Assembly: GCF_018364065.1 (NCBI RefSeq)
Contig: NZ_JAGZMO010000007.1
Location: forward strand, 26,796-90,795
Source of the DNA: Veillonella sp.
Lineage (GTDB): Bacteria > Bacillota > Negativicutes > Veillonellales > Veillonellaceae
Direction of reading: 5' to 3'
DNA: 64,000 nucleotides
Shown here: piece by piece, positions 53,816 to 62,883 of the stretch
Numbering within the stretch: position 1 is the first letter of the stretch
How the letters are laid out: each line of letters begins with the position of its first letter
Made by a program: the position numbers and the translations under genes
The notes under the pieces: generated by a model
Told to the model about the DNA's origin: nothing
Databases searched by the model: none
Seen by the model: the letters and a program-made list of their open reading frames with translations, nothing else

Positions 53816-53965
53816 ACATATTCCTTCTTTCTCTTCAACTCTATAGTACCTATTATATAAGTTATATCTCTATATGTAAAATTGATGCTTATGAGCCATA
53901 CGTTATGAGAAATTAAGGTTGAGTAATAAAGATTGAGTAATTAAGATACAGTTAAATCAAAAGAA

Positions 53966-54020
53966 AAAGCATGCGTGCCACTTACGGTTACTACCGTTGA
54001 GTCAGCACGCATGCTTTTTT
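53966..54020. terminator. Bidirectional terminator before the YbaK gap
   Basis: AAAGCATGCGTG pairs with CACGCATGCTTT (53966-53977 with 54006-54017), inner ACGGT/ACCGT stem. It terminates the carboxyltransferase gene. Degenerate ATTAATTATC-like repeats follow at 54022-54075. Confidence 0.85.
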
Positions 54021-54085
54021 ATCTTAATCGATAATTAACTTAATCATTAATTATCCAAATCGTTAATTATCTTACTTGCTAAGAA

Positions 54086-55492
54086 TTAGTCTCTTGGAAT
54101 TGTCAATTGACGACGAACGACTTCCTGAGAGTGTTTGTTGAAGAATTGTAAAGCCACTTCAGGGAACATAGCGTATGTAAGTACGTCTTCATCAGCAAAG
54201 CCCTGGAATCCCTGTGCTTCGAGTTCTGCACGGAATTTAGCCAGTTCAGGAGCTACCAAGTCAGCCGGACGGCAAGTGATTGGCTCTTCATCGCCAATTA
54301 GCTTCTTCTGCACTTCCGGATTGATTGGAGCCGGTAAACGACCGTATTTGCCGCGAACCAAGTCCTTAACTTCGTTTGGCGCCATCTGGTAACGTTCGAG
54401 ACCGTTCACCATGAAGTTAACGTTCATCATAGCCATAGTACCAACGATTTGGCTGGTCGGTGTTACCAATGGAGGGTATCCTAAATCGGCACGAACGCGA
54501 GGCATTTCATCCATAACGTCGAAGAATTTATCTTCCATACCCATTTCTTTTAATTGATTCATTGTATTGGACATCATGCCGCCGGGAATCTGGTAGTGAC
54601 GAACTTCAGGCAATACTTCATGGGCCGGTGTTAAGCCGAATTCCTGAGCGATTTCATTGCGAACGCCGCGGAAGTAAGAAGCCAATTCACGAAGTGTATT
54701 GAGATCCAAGCCAGGATCGTATTCAGTACCGCGAAGCATCTCCACCAAGCTTTCAGTAGCCGGCTGGGATGTAGCATGACCGAATGGGCTAAGTGCCGTA
54801 TCTACAATATCTACACCTGCTTCGATAGCTTTTAAGTACGTAGCGCTGGCAAGACCGCATGTGAAATGACTGTGCAAGTCGATAACCATGTCTTCGCCCA
54901 AGCGTTTCTTAATATCCTGGATTAAGGACACCGCATCATATGGAGCCAACAAACCGGACATATCTTTAATACATAAGGAATTAATGCCCATGTCTTTCAA
55001 CTGTTCCGCCACATTTACGAACATTTCGTTTGTGTGAACAGGGCTCAATGTGTAAACGATAGTGCCTTGTACATGAACGCCACATTTGTTACCGGCTTTG
55101 ATAGCCTGTTCCATATTGCGTGGATCGTTAAGGGCATCAAAAATACGAATTCGATCAATACCATTTTCTTTTGCTTTTGTTACAAACGCATCCACTACGT
55201 CATCAGCATAGTGTTTGTAACCCAACAAGTTCTGGCCGCGCAACAACATCTGAAGCGGCGTGTTTTTCAAATGGCTTTTCAAGGTACGTAAACGGTTCCA
55301 TGGATCTTCATCCAAGAAGCGCAGGCAGCTGTCAAAAGTAGCTCCACCCCAGCATTCCAAAGCTTCATATCCGAGGGAATCCAACTTCTCCAACGCAGGT
55401 ACCATCTGGCTTGTACGCATGCGCGTTGCTAATATAGATTGATGACCGTCGCGAAGAACCGTCTCCATAATCCGTATTTTTTTTGATTTCAT
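54086..55492 (-). CDS. Carboxyltransferase subunit (oxaloacetate decarboxylase alpha/pyruvate carboxylase B/transcarboxylase 5S type) without biotin domain
   Basis: 468 residues from the ATG at 55492 (AAAGGAG upstream). The HMGL-like TIM barrel carries ETVLRDGHQS, the metal-binding and carboxylated-lysine regions CIKDMSGLLAP and DLHSHFTCGLA, and DTALSPFGHATSQP. The conserved carboxylase domain follows to about residue 450. It ends there, so the biotinyl domain found at the end of OadA and PycB is absent, and biotin must be on a separate carrier. The reaction is carboxyl transfer between oxaloacetate and biotin. Partner subunits are not in the window. Confidence 0.9.
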   Translation of the reverse strand: MKSKKIRIMETVLRDGHQSILATRMRTSQMVPALEKLDSLGYEALECWGGATFDSCLRFLDEDPWNRLRTLKSHLKNTPLQMLLRGQNLLGYKHYADDVVDAFVTKAKENGIDRIRIFDALNDPRNMEQAIKAGNKCGVHVQGTIVYTLSPVHTNEMFVNVAEQLKDMGINSLCIKDMSGLLAPYDAVSLIQDIKKRLGEDMVIDLHSHFTCGLASATYLKAIEAGVDIVDTALSPFGHATSQPATESLVEMLRGTEYDPGLDLNTLRELASYFRGVRNEIAQEFGLTPAHEVLPEVRHYQIPGGMMSNTMNQLKEMGMEDKFFDVMDEMPRVRADLGYPPLVTPTSQIVGTMAMMNVNFMVNGLERYQMAPNEVKDLVRGKYGRLPAPINPEVQKKLIGDEEPITCRPADLVAPELAKFRAELEAQGFQGFADEDVLTYAMFPEVALQFFNKHSQEVVRRQLTIPRD

Positions 55493-55592
55493 ATTCGAAC
55501 TCCTTTCAAACAAAACGAACTCTATCCAAAGCTCGGTGCTTTACTCTCTATTGTTTTGCTTTACTCTCTATTTTATATATAAAATGAAATAT

Positions 55593-55625
55593 CCCCTAAG
55601 GCTAAGGACAGTCCTTAGGGGCTTT
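55593..55625 (-). terminator. Terminator after the 108-residue protein gene
   Basis: CCCCTAAGG (55593-55601) pairs CCTTAGGGG (55613-55621). Confidence 0.75.
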
Positions 55626-55651
55626 CAAACGCCAGCACCCTAGGGTGTCAA

Positions 55652-55978
55652 TTATTTAACCTGCTTTGGTGCCGTTTCGAGGACAATGCGACGTCCGTCC
55701 TTTTTTACTTGAACGGAGAAATCGCCGTACCCGTCTTTGAAATATTCCATCTTAATATCCAGTAATAATTTACCGATTTGTGTTTCAATTTTTTCTGTTA
55801 AAAATTCGCGATAAAACGCTTCCTGACTGTTGGGATTGCCGTTCTTGCTCTTATGTAATACGGGACGTTTGCTCTCTGCTTCGCCCTTTAACATGGCGGT
55901 TTCAAACGTTTCTTCCTCCACAACATTCTTAAACATATCTGCATCGCTAAGGCCTTTTTGAATTTTAAACTTGGCCAT
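55652..55978 (-). CDS. Hypothetical cytoplasmic protein
   Basis: 108 residues, highly charged, no signal peptide. The N-terminal MAKFKIQKGLSDADMFKNV and the C-terminal beta-rich EYFKDGYGDFSVQVKKDGRRIVLETA suggest a small alpha/beta protein. I do not recognise a family. GGTGA precedes the ATG, and a terminator follows. Confidence 0.7.
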   Translation of the reverse strand: MAKFKIQKGLSDADMFKNVVEEETFETAMLKGEAESKRPVLHKSKNGNPNSQEAFYREFLTEKIETQIGKLLLDIKMEYFKDGYGDFSVQVKKDGRRIVLETAPKQVK

Positions 55979-56069
55979 AGAATCACCTCATTTATTATAT
56001 ACCACTATACAGACTAACACTCTTACCAAGTAAAGTCAAATTGTGGCGCTGTCATGCTTTTCAATGGTT

Positions 56070-57017
56070 TTATCGAGTCTTGCTGCTCGAATTGGAACTG
56101 TTTGATTTAGAATCGCTGGACTTGGAATCACTCGATGAAGCGTTGGCATAGTCGCCTTTTTCAATAGACGCAATCGTAATAGTTTTCAAATCCTGTGGCT
56201 TATCAAAGGTTGCAATCGTATCGAAGCCTACGCCCAAGCGACCTTTGCTGATCCCCAACACTTCGTCGTCTTCGTTTACCTTGGCGATATAAATATTCTT
56301 GTCTTTATCGACACCGATTAAACGATAACGTCCCGGCGGATTGATAACGCGCCAGCCGCCTTCCGTGCCGTCAAACATGAACACATCGCCGGTACGCACA
56401 TTATCATAGAAGAAATTATCTTCATCATAGAATACGGCAATACGGCCGATATTGGACGCCTGCATATATACGCGGCGTGTATCATAGTTCGCATCCGTAC
56501 GATAAATGCGGTACGCGTTTTCAGCCACTTTAATTTTCATATACACTACGTTCGTAGCTGTAGAGAATGCGGCGTCAACAATCTTGCTGTCTGCCGGCAA
56601 ATCTTTCATGGTCGTATCCACTTCATGTTCAGGAGATTCCGGATCGAAACGGGCCAATACTACATTGTCTTCTTCGCCGCCATAGAGGCCCATAATAGCC
56701 AAATCACGGTCAGGCAGCCATTCGAAATAACTTACATGGCGTCCTTTTAAATCAATATTAACAGGCTCTTTTTTGCCTGATGTATATACTTTAACGCTGT
56801 CTTGTGTCACAACGGCCATATATTTGTGGCCCTGTGAGTAATATTTATTCCCCTCGCCTACTTCCGGGAAGTTGCCGTCTGTATCTTGAGCGTCGCCGGA
56901 GCTTACCGCAAAATCGGCCGTAGGGGCAAAATAGACTTGTTCCAAATAATAGTAAACGCCGCCCTGTAGCAGTAAGCCTACTACAAACGCGCTCATTACT
57001 TTACCAAATGACGTCAT
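56070..57017 (-). CDS. Membrane-anchored extracytoplasmic protein with Ser-rich tail
   Basis: 315 residues. An N-terminal uncleaved anchor (FVVGLLLQGGVYYYL, about 11-25) is followed by a predicted beta-rich domain with repeats of the form YMAVVTQDSVKVYTSGKK, YFEWLPDRDLAIMGLYGG and YRLIGVDKDKNIYIAKVNE, like propeller blades. It ends in a low-complexity Ser/Asp/Lys tail. It starts 8 bases after the glycosidase gene ends, so it is in the same operon. Function unknown; a role in cell-envelope polymer handling is inferred from neighbours. Confidence 0.72.
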   Translation of the reverse strand: MTSFGKVMSAFVVGLLLQGGVYYYLEQVYFAPTADFAVSSGDAQDTDGNFPEVGEGNKYYSQGHKYMAVVTQDSVKVYTSGKKEPVNIDLKGRHVSYFEWLPDRDLAIMGLYGGEEDNVVLARFDPESPEHEVDTTMKDLPADSKIVDAAFSTATNVVYMKIKVAENAYRIYRTDANYDTRRVYMQASNIGRIAVFYDEDNFFYDNVRTGDVFMFDGTEGGWRVINPPGRYRLIGVDKDKNIYIAKVNEDDEVLGISKGRLGVGFDTIATFDKPQDLKTITIASIEKGDYANASSSDSKSSDSKSNSSNSSSKTR

Positions 57018-57025
57018 GGGTCCTC

Positions 57026-57973
57026 CTATTTAACAATAAAGGCCGTTGGAATCATCCGTTCGCCCAATAAATCGGCAGGTTTATTAACTACTTTGCCATT
57101 ATAATACAAGGTTGTACTGGAGCCGCCGTCCAAGTTAGCTGCAATATACGCGCCTTCCGCATAGAGAACGTCCTGCACGTCACGGAGCGTAGCCCCTGTG
57201 GAATAGCCCGGTTGGCGACCGTCAATAACGAGGAATAATACGGTACCGTCCTTCTTCTGTCCGATAGCCGTACGAGGACCGATGCCCCAACCGCCGTCGC
57301 CGTCGGTGATCATCTTCTGACCGTCAATGATGAGCGGTGGTCCGAACGTAATCCCTTCCATAGCCTTCATATCGGCCAATTCCGTTTTATTATAGTTACC
57401 TGCAATGAGGTTGCCGTCTTTAGTAAAGCCTACAAAGTCAACGGATTCGTCAGGTCCTACATCTTTACCGATAATGTAGTCCCCATCCTGTAAAATGAAA
57501 CCATAAGGCAAGCGGCCTGTACCGGTGCCGTTCGGATCGTGGAAGCCGCCGGCATTAATAGCCGCTACCGCATCATTATCCTTGGCAATGTTACTTACAG
57601 TTTCCCCTTTTTCTTGAATATTCTGTGCCGTCGCCACCTTTACACGGCGAGGGTCCGGAATTTCCAAGATGTACCCAACGTAACGGGTAGACTCGATTTT
57701 ACGTAATTTCAAAGTCGTATCTTCACGAGCTTTAAACTTAAATAAGTCCTGACTGCGCACAGTCCCTACGGTCCCGAGAATCATATTAATCTCGTCCTGA
57801 TTAAATAACCAGGTAATGTATTGCGGATGGCGGGAACGCATAATGGCCCCTACCACAGTACGTTTCAAATTATCAAACGGCCCGAATAAAACTACAATCG
57901 GAGACGTAATGGCGGTAAAAAGAAAGATAAGGATTATAAATTTTACCCACCCTTTGCTAAAGAATCGTTTCAT
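57026..57973 (-). CDS. NAGPA-type phosphodiester glycosidase family protein
   Basis: 315 residues. An N-terminal membrane anchor (FIILIFLFTAITSPIVVLF) precedes the catalytic domain of the exopolysaccharide/N-acetylglucosamine-1-phosphodiester glycosidase family: AAINAGGFHD, GRLPYGFILQDG, IGPRTAIGQKKDGTVLFLVIDGR, and NLDGGSSTTLYYNG. The family cleaves sugar-phosphodiester bonds of cell-wall polymers. Placed between a deacetylase and the anchored protein, it probably works on envelope glycans outside the inner membrane. Confidence 0.85.
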   Translation of the reverse strand: MKRFFSKGWVKFIILIFLFTAITSPIVVLFGPFDNLKRTVVGAIMRSRHPQYITWLFNQDEINMILGTVGTVRSQDLFKFKAREDTTLKLRKIESTRYVGYILEIPDPRRVKVATAQNIQEKGETVSNIAKDNDAVAAINAGGFHDPNGTGTGRLPYGFILQDGDYIIGKDVGPDESVDFVGFTKDGNLIAGNYNKTELADMKAMEGITFGPPLIIDGQKMITDGDGGWGIGPRTAIGQKKDGTVLFLVIDGRQPGYSTGATLRDVQDVLYAEGAYIAANLDGGSSTTLYYNGKVVNKPADLLGERMIPTAFIVK

Positions 57974-57999
57974 ACATAGCTCCTATCGTTTGCTGAAGA

Positions 58000-58824
58000 T
58001 TATAAGTCGGTATATTTTTCAGTCGTAATACGTTCTTCAAAATGTTTCAAGTCTACGGCATTGCCGATCCAGATGCGGTGTAAAGCATATGGATTGTCGC
58101 CTACGTGAACCCAGCCCGGATTCATCGTTACGGCCAGTTTAATACCGTTTTCAGACATCAACTTCTGCGTGTAGTCTGTTTCGCGACCATATGGATAACA
58201 GAACCATTCATTTGTAATATTTAACTTATCCTTCAAAGTGGCCTGCGCCTTCGATACATTGGCAGCCTGTTCGCTGTCGGATAATTCGTTCATGCGTACA
58301 TGATCATAACCATGACTGGCAATGGTAATACCGTTTTCGCTCATTTCCTTTACCTGCGCCCAAGTCAAACGTGTTCCCATATCGCCCGGATTAATGTAAA
58401 CCGTAGCGGCGAAACCGTATTCCTTAAGTACCGGATAGGCAATGGTATAGGTGTCTTCATAGCCGTCATCAAAGGTGAGCACGACCGGTTTTACCGGCAC
58501 AGCCTTGCCTTCGCGAACATAGTCATTCAGCTGATCCATGGTGAGCGGATGAAATCCGTTGTCGTGTAAAAACTTCATCTGCGCACGGAATAAGTCTTCC
58601 CTGATTACCGCGTCATTATCCGCATCAGGGCCAATTTTATGATACATCAGAACAGGAATCCCTTCCGGCACCGCTGTCGGTACATCGGCCTTTGCCGTTA
58701 CCTTTGGAGCCGCTGTACTGCCTGAGTTTGTAGCAGTGGCCGATTTATCGTTTTCTGTTCCACACGCCGTCAGCACGAGCGCCAAACCGCAAAGCATGCA
58801 AAGGGCGAGTATTAATCGCTTCAT
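58000..58824 (-). CDS. Polysaccharide deacetylase lipoprotein
   Basis: 274 residues with a lipoprotein signal (LVLTACG, Cys about 21). NodB homology: TFDDGYEDTY is motif 1 (catalytic Asp-Asp) and SHGYDHVRMNEL is motif 2 (metal His-x3-His). The domain removes N-acetyl groups from cell-surface polysaccharide or peptidoglycan. First gene of the envelope operon. AGGAGG precedes the ATG. Confidence 0.9.
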   Translation of the reverse strand: MKRLILALCMLCGLALVLTACGTENDKSATATNSGSTAAPKVTAKADVPTAVPEGIPVLMYHKIGPDADNDAVIREDLFRAQMKFLHDNGFHPLTMDQLNDYVREGKAVPVKPVVLTFDDGYEDTYTIAYPVLKEYGFAATVYINPGDMGTRLTWAQVKEMSENGITIASHGYDHVRMNELSDSEQAANVSKAQATLKDKLNITNEWFCYPYGRETDYTQKLMSENGIKLAVTMNPGWVHVGDNPYALHRIWIGNAVDLKHFEERITTEKYTDL

Positions 58825-59234
58825 GTTATCCTCCTAGTGTTATCTGTTTTACTTTTGTAAACACGAATTCATCCTATATTATACCACACTGCTTTATTTC
58901 CTTGCACCCTTAATGCGCCTATCCTTTTGTTAATCTATTTTAATCTAACGTATATCAAATTACTCCCGCTATATAGGCTAATCGCCCATTTTAAATTTTC
59001 CTGTTATTTCAAAATTTACTGAATTTATTAGAAATAAATTGTCTTTTTTCTATTCATCTACTCGCACAGTTAAGGCGTTTATCAACTTGTCATCTCCAAA
59101 TGATTAAAGTAATTGTAAAATTTTTCACGTCCATTGACTTTTAAAAATGCCAATCAGTATACTAAAAGTAAGAAGTTTTCAAATTCTACAGTACGAGTAA
59201 CACCATTCGGCAGAAGCATCGGAAAGGAGCTCTC
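58825..59234. promoter_or_regulatory. AT-rich divergent gap with the nitrilase promoter
   Basis: TTGACT at 59134-59139 and TATACT at 59158-59163 (18-base spacer) form a good promoter for the gene at 59235. The rest of the 410 bases is AT-rich without a gene. Confidence 0.55.
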
Positions 59235-60023
59235 ATGAAACAAATTGCCATCATTCAAATTAATACTCAAGTAGGACAGATAGAAGACAATTACGCGGCT
59301 ATGGAAGAAGCTATTTATACCGCATCGGAGCGCTCTCCTCACATTATCGTGTTACCGGAAACCTGGAATACAGGTTTTCAGCCTACGGACGAATTGCCCG
59401 CCCTTTGCGATGAAGACGGCCTGCGTACGAAAGACATGTTAAGCAACCTTGCTAAAAAGCTGCAGGTTCATATTGTAGGCGGCTCTGTAAGTACCTTGAA
59501 AGACGGCAAGGTATATAATACGACGTATATTGCGGACAATACAGGTGCCATCATCTCCGAATACGACAAAGTACACGGATTTTCACCGGCCAAAGAGGAT
59601 GTATATTACACGGGCGGCACGAAGATTCACAAATTCCAATTGGACGACATGATATGTTCTTCCATTACATGTTATGACCTGCGTTTTCCGGAATTCGTGC
59701 GCACCGTGGCTCTTCAGGGAATTGATGTATTATTCGTTCCCGCCCAATGGCCACTGTCACGCATTACTCATTGGAAGATTTTAAACCAGGCACGGGCCAT
59801 CGAAAATCAGATGTATGTATGCGCCGTGAACGGTTGCGGTCAAATCGGCCGTGCGAAAATGGGCGGTCACTCTATGGTTATAGACCCGTTAGGCCATATC
59901 CAGCTGGAACTGGGCGACACGCCGGGTATTTCATACACCTTTATTGACCCGAATATTATTGGAGAGATTCGTCAGCGCATCAATGTATTTAACGATCGGA
60001 AACCGGAACTATATTCTGTGTAA
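59235..60023 (+). CDS. Nitrilase-superfamily amidohydrolase (omega-amidase-like)
   Basis: 262 residues with the Glu-Lys-Cys triad: VLPETWNTGF, the Lys in YDKVHGFSP and the Cys in SITCYDLRFPE. It resembles YafV/Nit2-type omega-amidases that hydrolyse 2-oxoglutaramate or similar amides. Substrate not identified. GGAAAGGAG precedes the ATG. Confidence 0.87.
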   Translation: MKQIAIIQINTQVGQIEDNYAAMEEAIYTASERSPHIIVLPETWNTGFQPTDELPALCDEDGLRTKDMLSNLAKKLQVHIVGGSVSTLKDGKVYNTTYIADNTGAIISEYDKVHGFSPAKEDVYYTGGTKIHKFQLDDMICSSITCYDLRFPEFVRTVALQGIDVLFVPAQWPLSRITHWKILNQARAIENQMYVCAVNGCGQIGRAKMGGHSMVIDPLGHIQLELGDTPGISYTFIDPNIIGEIRQRINVFNDRKPELYSV

Positions 60024-60220
60024 ACAATTGCTTTTTACCTTAGCGTTTGAACCCCTGATGTTAATGAAATTACTAATGCTATGATTTACATATAGGATGC
60101 TAAACCGACTCATTTACCCACAGGTAAACCTGCTAAGGCATATAAAACTGAACGATGTTTCATTTATATGAACTTTTGGATATTCTGAGTCTTATTGCGT
60201 AGACATCTTGATTCTTTTCG

Positions 60221-60316
60221 CGTATTATTTAGTGCAATGGAGCACGTATTATTTAATACAGTAGATTGCGTATTATTTAGTGCATTAGATTATGTATTAT
60301 CTAATGCAGTAAAGTC
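60221..60316. repeat. Four degenerate 24-bp tandem repeats
   Basis: Units start at 60221, 60245, 60269 and 60293, each beginning (C/T)GTATTAT(T/C)TA, with half-sites like TAGTGCA/TAATGCA in several. They lie 58 bases upstream of the XRE regulator start, so they could be operators as well as slippage repeats. The rest of the 351-base gap (60024-60374) is AT-rich. Confidence 0.75.
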
Positions 60317-60374
60317 TATGGAACTTTACTATGCGTTGGTATTCTTGTTTTTAAATACATATGGGAGGTCACTC

Positions 60375-60755
60375 ATGAGTATTATGGAACAAGAAAAAAG
60401 AGAGAATCTGAAACACTCCACACTGGCACTGGCATCGATACTTACTCCGCTGGTGCCGCCGTCTCCAAAGCATACATATATTGACGGTCCTAATTTATAT
60501 CGCTGCTTAGGTCTTAAAATTGCTAAGATTCGGCGTCAGCAGGGATTACTGCAGCGCGAATTGGCCCGATACTCCGGTATCAGCGCCAGCTACCTGTCAC
60601 GCATTGAACGGGGCTATCAGATTCAAGGCCTGACCGTAGAGATTTTAGTGCAGCTCTGCAACGCCTTGCGGACGGAGTTAAAGCAAATTTTCACCTTTTC
60701 CGAAGACGACATATTACAGGCCCATTATCAGAATGAGGCAAGAAAATTACATTAG
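60375..60755 (+). CDS. XRE-family transcriptional regulator
   Basis: 126 residues from the ATG at 60375 (GGGAGG upstream); the frame stays open upstream through the tandem repeats, but that part is not protein-like. The HTH covers about residues 48-102 (LGLKIAKIRRQQGLLQRELARYSGISASYLSRIERG). The preceding 45 residues are unstructured. Function unknown; the repeat array upstream suggests possible autoregulation. Confidence 0.83.
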   Translation: MSIMEQEKRENLKHSTLALASILTPLVPPSPKHTYIDGPNLYRCLGLKIAKIRRQQGLLQRELARYSGISASYLSRIERGYQIQGLTVEILVQLCNALRTELKQIFTFSEDDILQAHYQNEARKLH

Positions 60756-60862
60756 TAATTCACCCCCCCAAAATTTCATCAGTAGATCACTAGAAAAATT
60801 ATAGCCAAAAGCTACAACTGAAAACGGTGAATGAAAGCTCTAACTAAAAGCTATAAACAATA

Positions 60863-60905
60863 AAAAGAGCCACAAGCGACTGACACGTATCGCTTGTGGC
60901 TTTTT
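60863..60905. terminator. Bidirectional terminator
   Basis: GCCACAAGCGA (60869-60879) pairs TCGCTTGTGGC (60890-60900), with A- and T-runs on either side, between convergent genes. Confidence 0.88.
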
Positions 60906-60965
60906 GCAATATAATCAACTCAAATATTCTCTTCGGGAGGCTCTTTTCTCTTTAACGGGCCTGTT

Positions 60966-62072
60966 TTATTTAATCAAACGATCCGGCGCTTTCATTTCTA
61001 TAAATGCGTAAGTACCGTTTGCAATCATTAACAAATCTTTGTCTTGTAAATTAAGGTTCATGCGAATTTCGTCATCGCGATTTGCCAAAATCTTGGCACT
61101 CCAATTTGGATCGATTAAGGAAGAAATCCCCATAGCGGCAATTTCAGAGTGTTCCAAGGCTGCTTCCAAATCAGCTCTGGTTCTGATATCGCCTACGGAG
61201 ATCAACGGCATGCGGCCGTCGATTACATCATGCACATACTCGAGCATGGATTTTTCCTGATAGTCAGGTGCATCACTTACGCGCTCGAAACGAGTCAGGG
61301 AAATATGGAGGTAATCCAATTTCTTATCAGCTAATTTGTCAACAAGCCATAAGGATTCTTTCAAATTATAACCCGGATTCGTCACTTCACGTGGAGAGAA
61401 ACGATAGCCTACGATAAAGTCTTTAGCGCCCATTTCATCAACCACTCCGATAACCGCATCAACTACGCGTTCAATAAAAGTATATCGTTTTTCCAAGGAG
61501 CCGCCCCATTTATCGGTACGACGGTTAGAATGCGGGGAGAAGAACTGATGCAATAAGTACTGGTTGGCACCGTGCAATTCTACACCGTCAAAACCGGCTT
61601 TAATAGCACGTACCGTAGCCAATTTAAAGTTCTCAATAATTTCTTCAATTTCATCATTCGTGAGTTCACGAGGCACTTCGGCGCCTTCTCTTTCAGAAGC
61701 CACTGCACTTGGTGCAACAGGCTGTTCCCCTTCAATGGTCTTGCTGTCTGTCATACGGCCTGCGTGAAAAATCTGAAGTACTGCTTTAGTTCCGTCGCGC
61801 TTAATAGCCGATGCCAAACGGCTGAGACCGGGGATAAATTTATCATCATAAACACCAAGTTCGCCGGTCCAACCCATCCCGTTTTTCTTGATGTTTGCAA
61901 CGCCTGTAATAAACAGACCCACATCACCGGTACGCATGCTGTAGTATGCTACTTCATCGCCGGTAACTACACCGTCGTAGTAGCTCATGCGAGTAGTCAT
62001 TGGTGGAATTGCCAATCTATTCTTAACGGTTACGCCTCTTCTAAATGTAATTGTATCTGTTAACTGTTTCAT
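60966..62072 (-). CDS. NADH:flavin oxidoreductase, old yellow enzyme family
   Basis: 368 residues, single-domain OYE. FMN-barrel motifs: NRLAIPPMTTRMS, QIFHAGRM, the active-site ELHGANQYLLHQFFSP, NRRTDKWGG, and RFSPRE. No second flavin or FeS domain, so it is the short form like YqjM-type enzymes. It reduces activated C=C bonds. Adjacent to a MarR regulator on the same strand upstream, a common pairing for electrophile- or disulfide-responsive flavoenzymes. Confidence 0.9.
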   Translation of the reverse strand: MKQLTDTITFRRGVTVKNRLAIPPMTTRMSYYDGVVTGDEVAYYSMRTGDVGLFITGVANIKKNGMGWTGELGVYDDKFIPGLSRLASAIKRDGTKAVLQIFHAGRMTDSKTIEGEQPVAPSAVASEREGAEVPRELTNDEIEEIIENFKLATVRAIKAGFDGVELHGANQYLLHQFFSPHSNRRTDKWGGSLEKRYTFIERVVDAVIGVVDEMGAKDFIVGYRFSPREVTNPGYNLKESLWLVDKLADKKLDYLHISLTRFERVSDAPDYQEKSMLEYVHDVIDGRMPLISVGDIRTRADLEAALEHSEIAAMGISSLIDPNWSAKILANRDDEIRMNLNLQDKDLLMIANGTYAFIEMKAPDRLIK

Positions 62073-62242
62073 TTTTCGACTCCTCTATAATGAATCAAGA
62101 CCTGTATCAGGTAAAATCTTTGGTTATACCCTTATAAATGCATGCACATACATTTATAAAGGCATAACTATATGTAAACGATATAGAAAGACGCCACGTC
62201 TCGCATCTTTCTACATCGGAATTCCGAACTCACAGCAAATTT

Positions 62243-62617
62243 TTATTTAATGCTGTAAAACGAATGTAATACTTCTTCCACAATCGGTGTTGCACTGTCC
62301 AGTTTTTCAAGGCCATGTGCAGTAATTCCTATATAAACGCCGCGCTTATCGCAATCGCAGGAGCGTCGCTCAATACAACCGCAATTTTCTCCTTCCATCC
62401 GGAGAATCATACGCGACATGGCGCTCTGACTTAAACCGACTAAATCCTGAAGTGTATTCAGTCGTAATTTATGTTCTTCCGCCTTCGCTAAAAATTGGAG
62501 TACATAGTACGCATTCAAGCTTAAGTTAATTCGCGACTCTAACGCTGCTTCCAGCGCATCGGAAATCTCTTTTACTCGCTTGTAGTCCGTAAACCACCGT
62601 GTAAAAAGGTCAGTCAT
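62243..62617 (-). CDS. MarR-family regulator with Cys-rich wing
   Basis: 124 residues from the ATG at 62617 (GAGGAGG upstream). The winged helix has LNTLQDLVGLSQSAMSRMILRME as recognition region. The wing carries four cysteines in ENCGCIERRSCDCDKRG (CxC...CxC), a pattern that could bind metal or form disulfides. It is on the same strand just upstream of the OYE gene and probably controls it in response to oxidants or electrophiles; this is inference. Confidence 0.86.
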   Translation of the reverse strand: MTDLFTRWFTDYKRVKEISDALEAALESRINLSLNAYYVLQFLAKAEEHKLRLNTLQDLVGLSQSAMSRMILRMEGENCGCIERRSCDCDKRGVYIGITAHGLEKLDSATPIVEEVLHSFYSIK

Positions 62618-62827
62618 ATGCGTTACCTCCTCTAGTAATAAGTACATGATCATGTCAGTAAAGCACTCAACGCTGTGCTTTTAGTGTTCAAATCTCGATA
62701 ACTGTGTATCGTTCAAATGACTCAATCACTAAATGCATGCTCATGCATGTATTATATTACAACAACTTCTTTAAAATTGCAAGCCCCTTTTTAGAAAATT
62801 TTCGATTTAGTTTATAAAGATAAGAAG

Positions 62828-62866
62828 AAAGACCTCAACAGTAGACAACGTACTGTTGAGGCCTTT
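62828..62866 (-). terminator. Terminator after the GNAT gene
   Basis: GACCTCAACAGTA pairs with TACTGTTGAGGCC, T-rich on the minus strand. Confidence 0.85.
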
Positions 62867-62883
62867 AATATTGCAACGTTATA

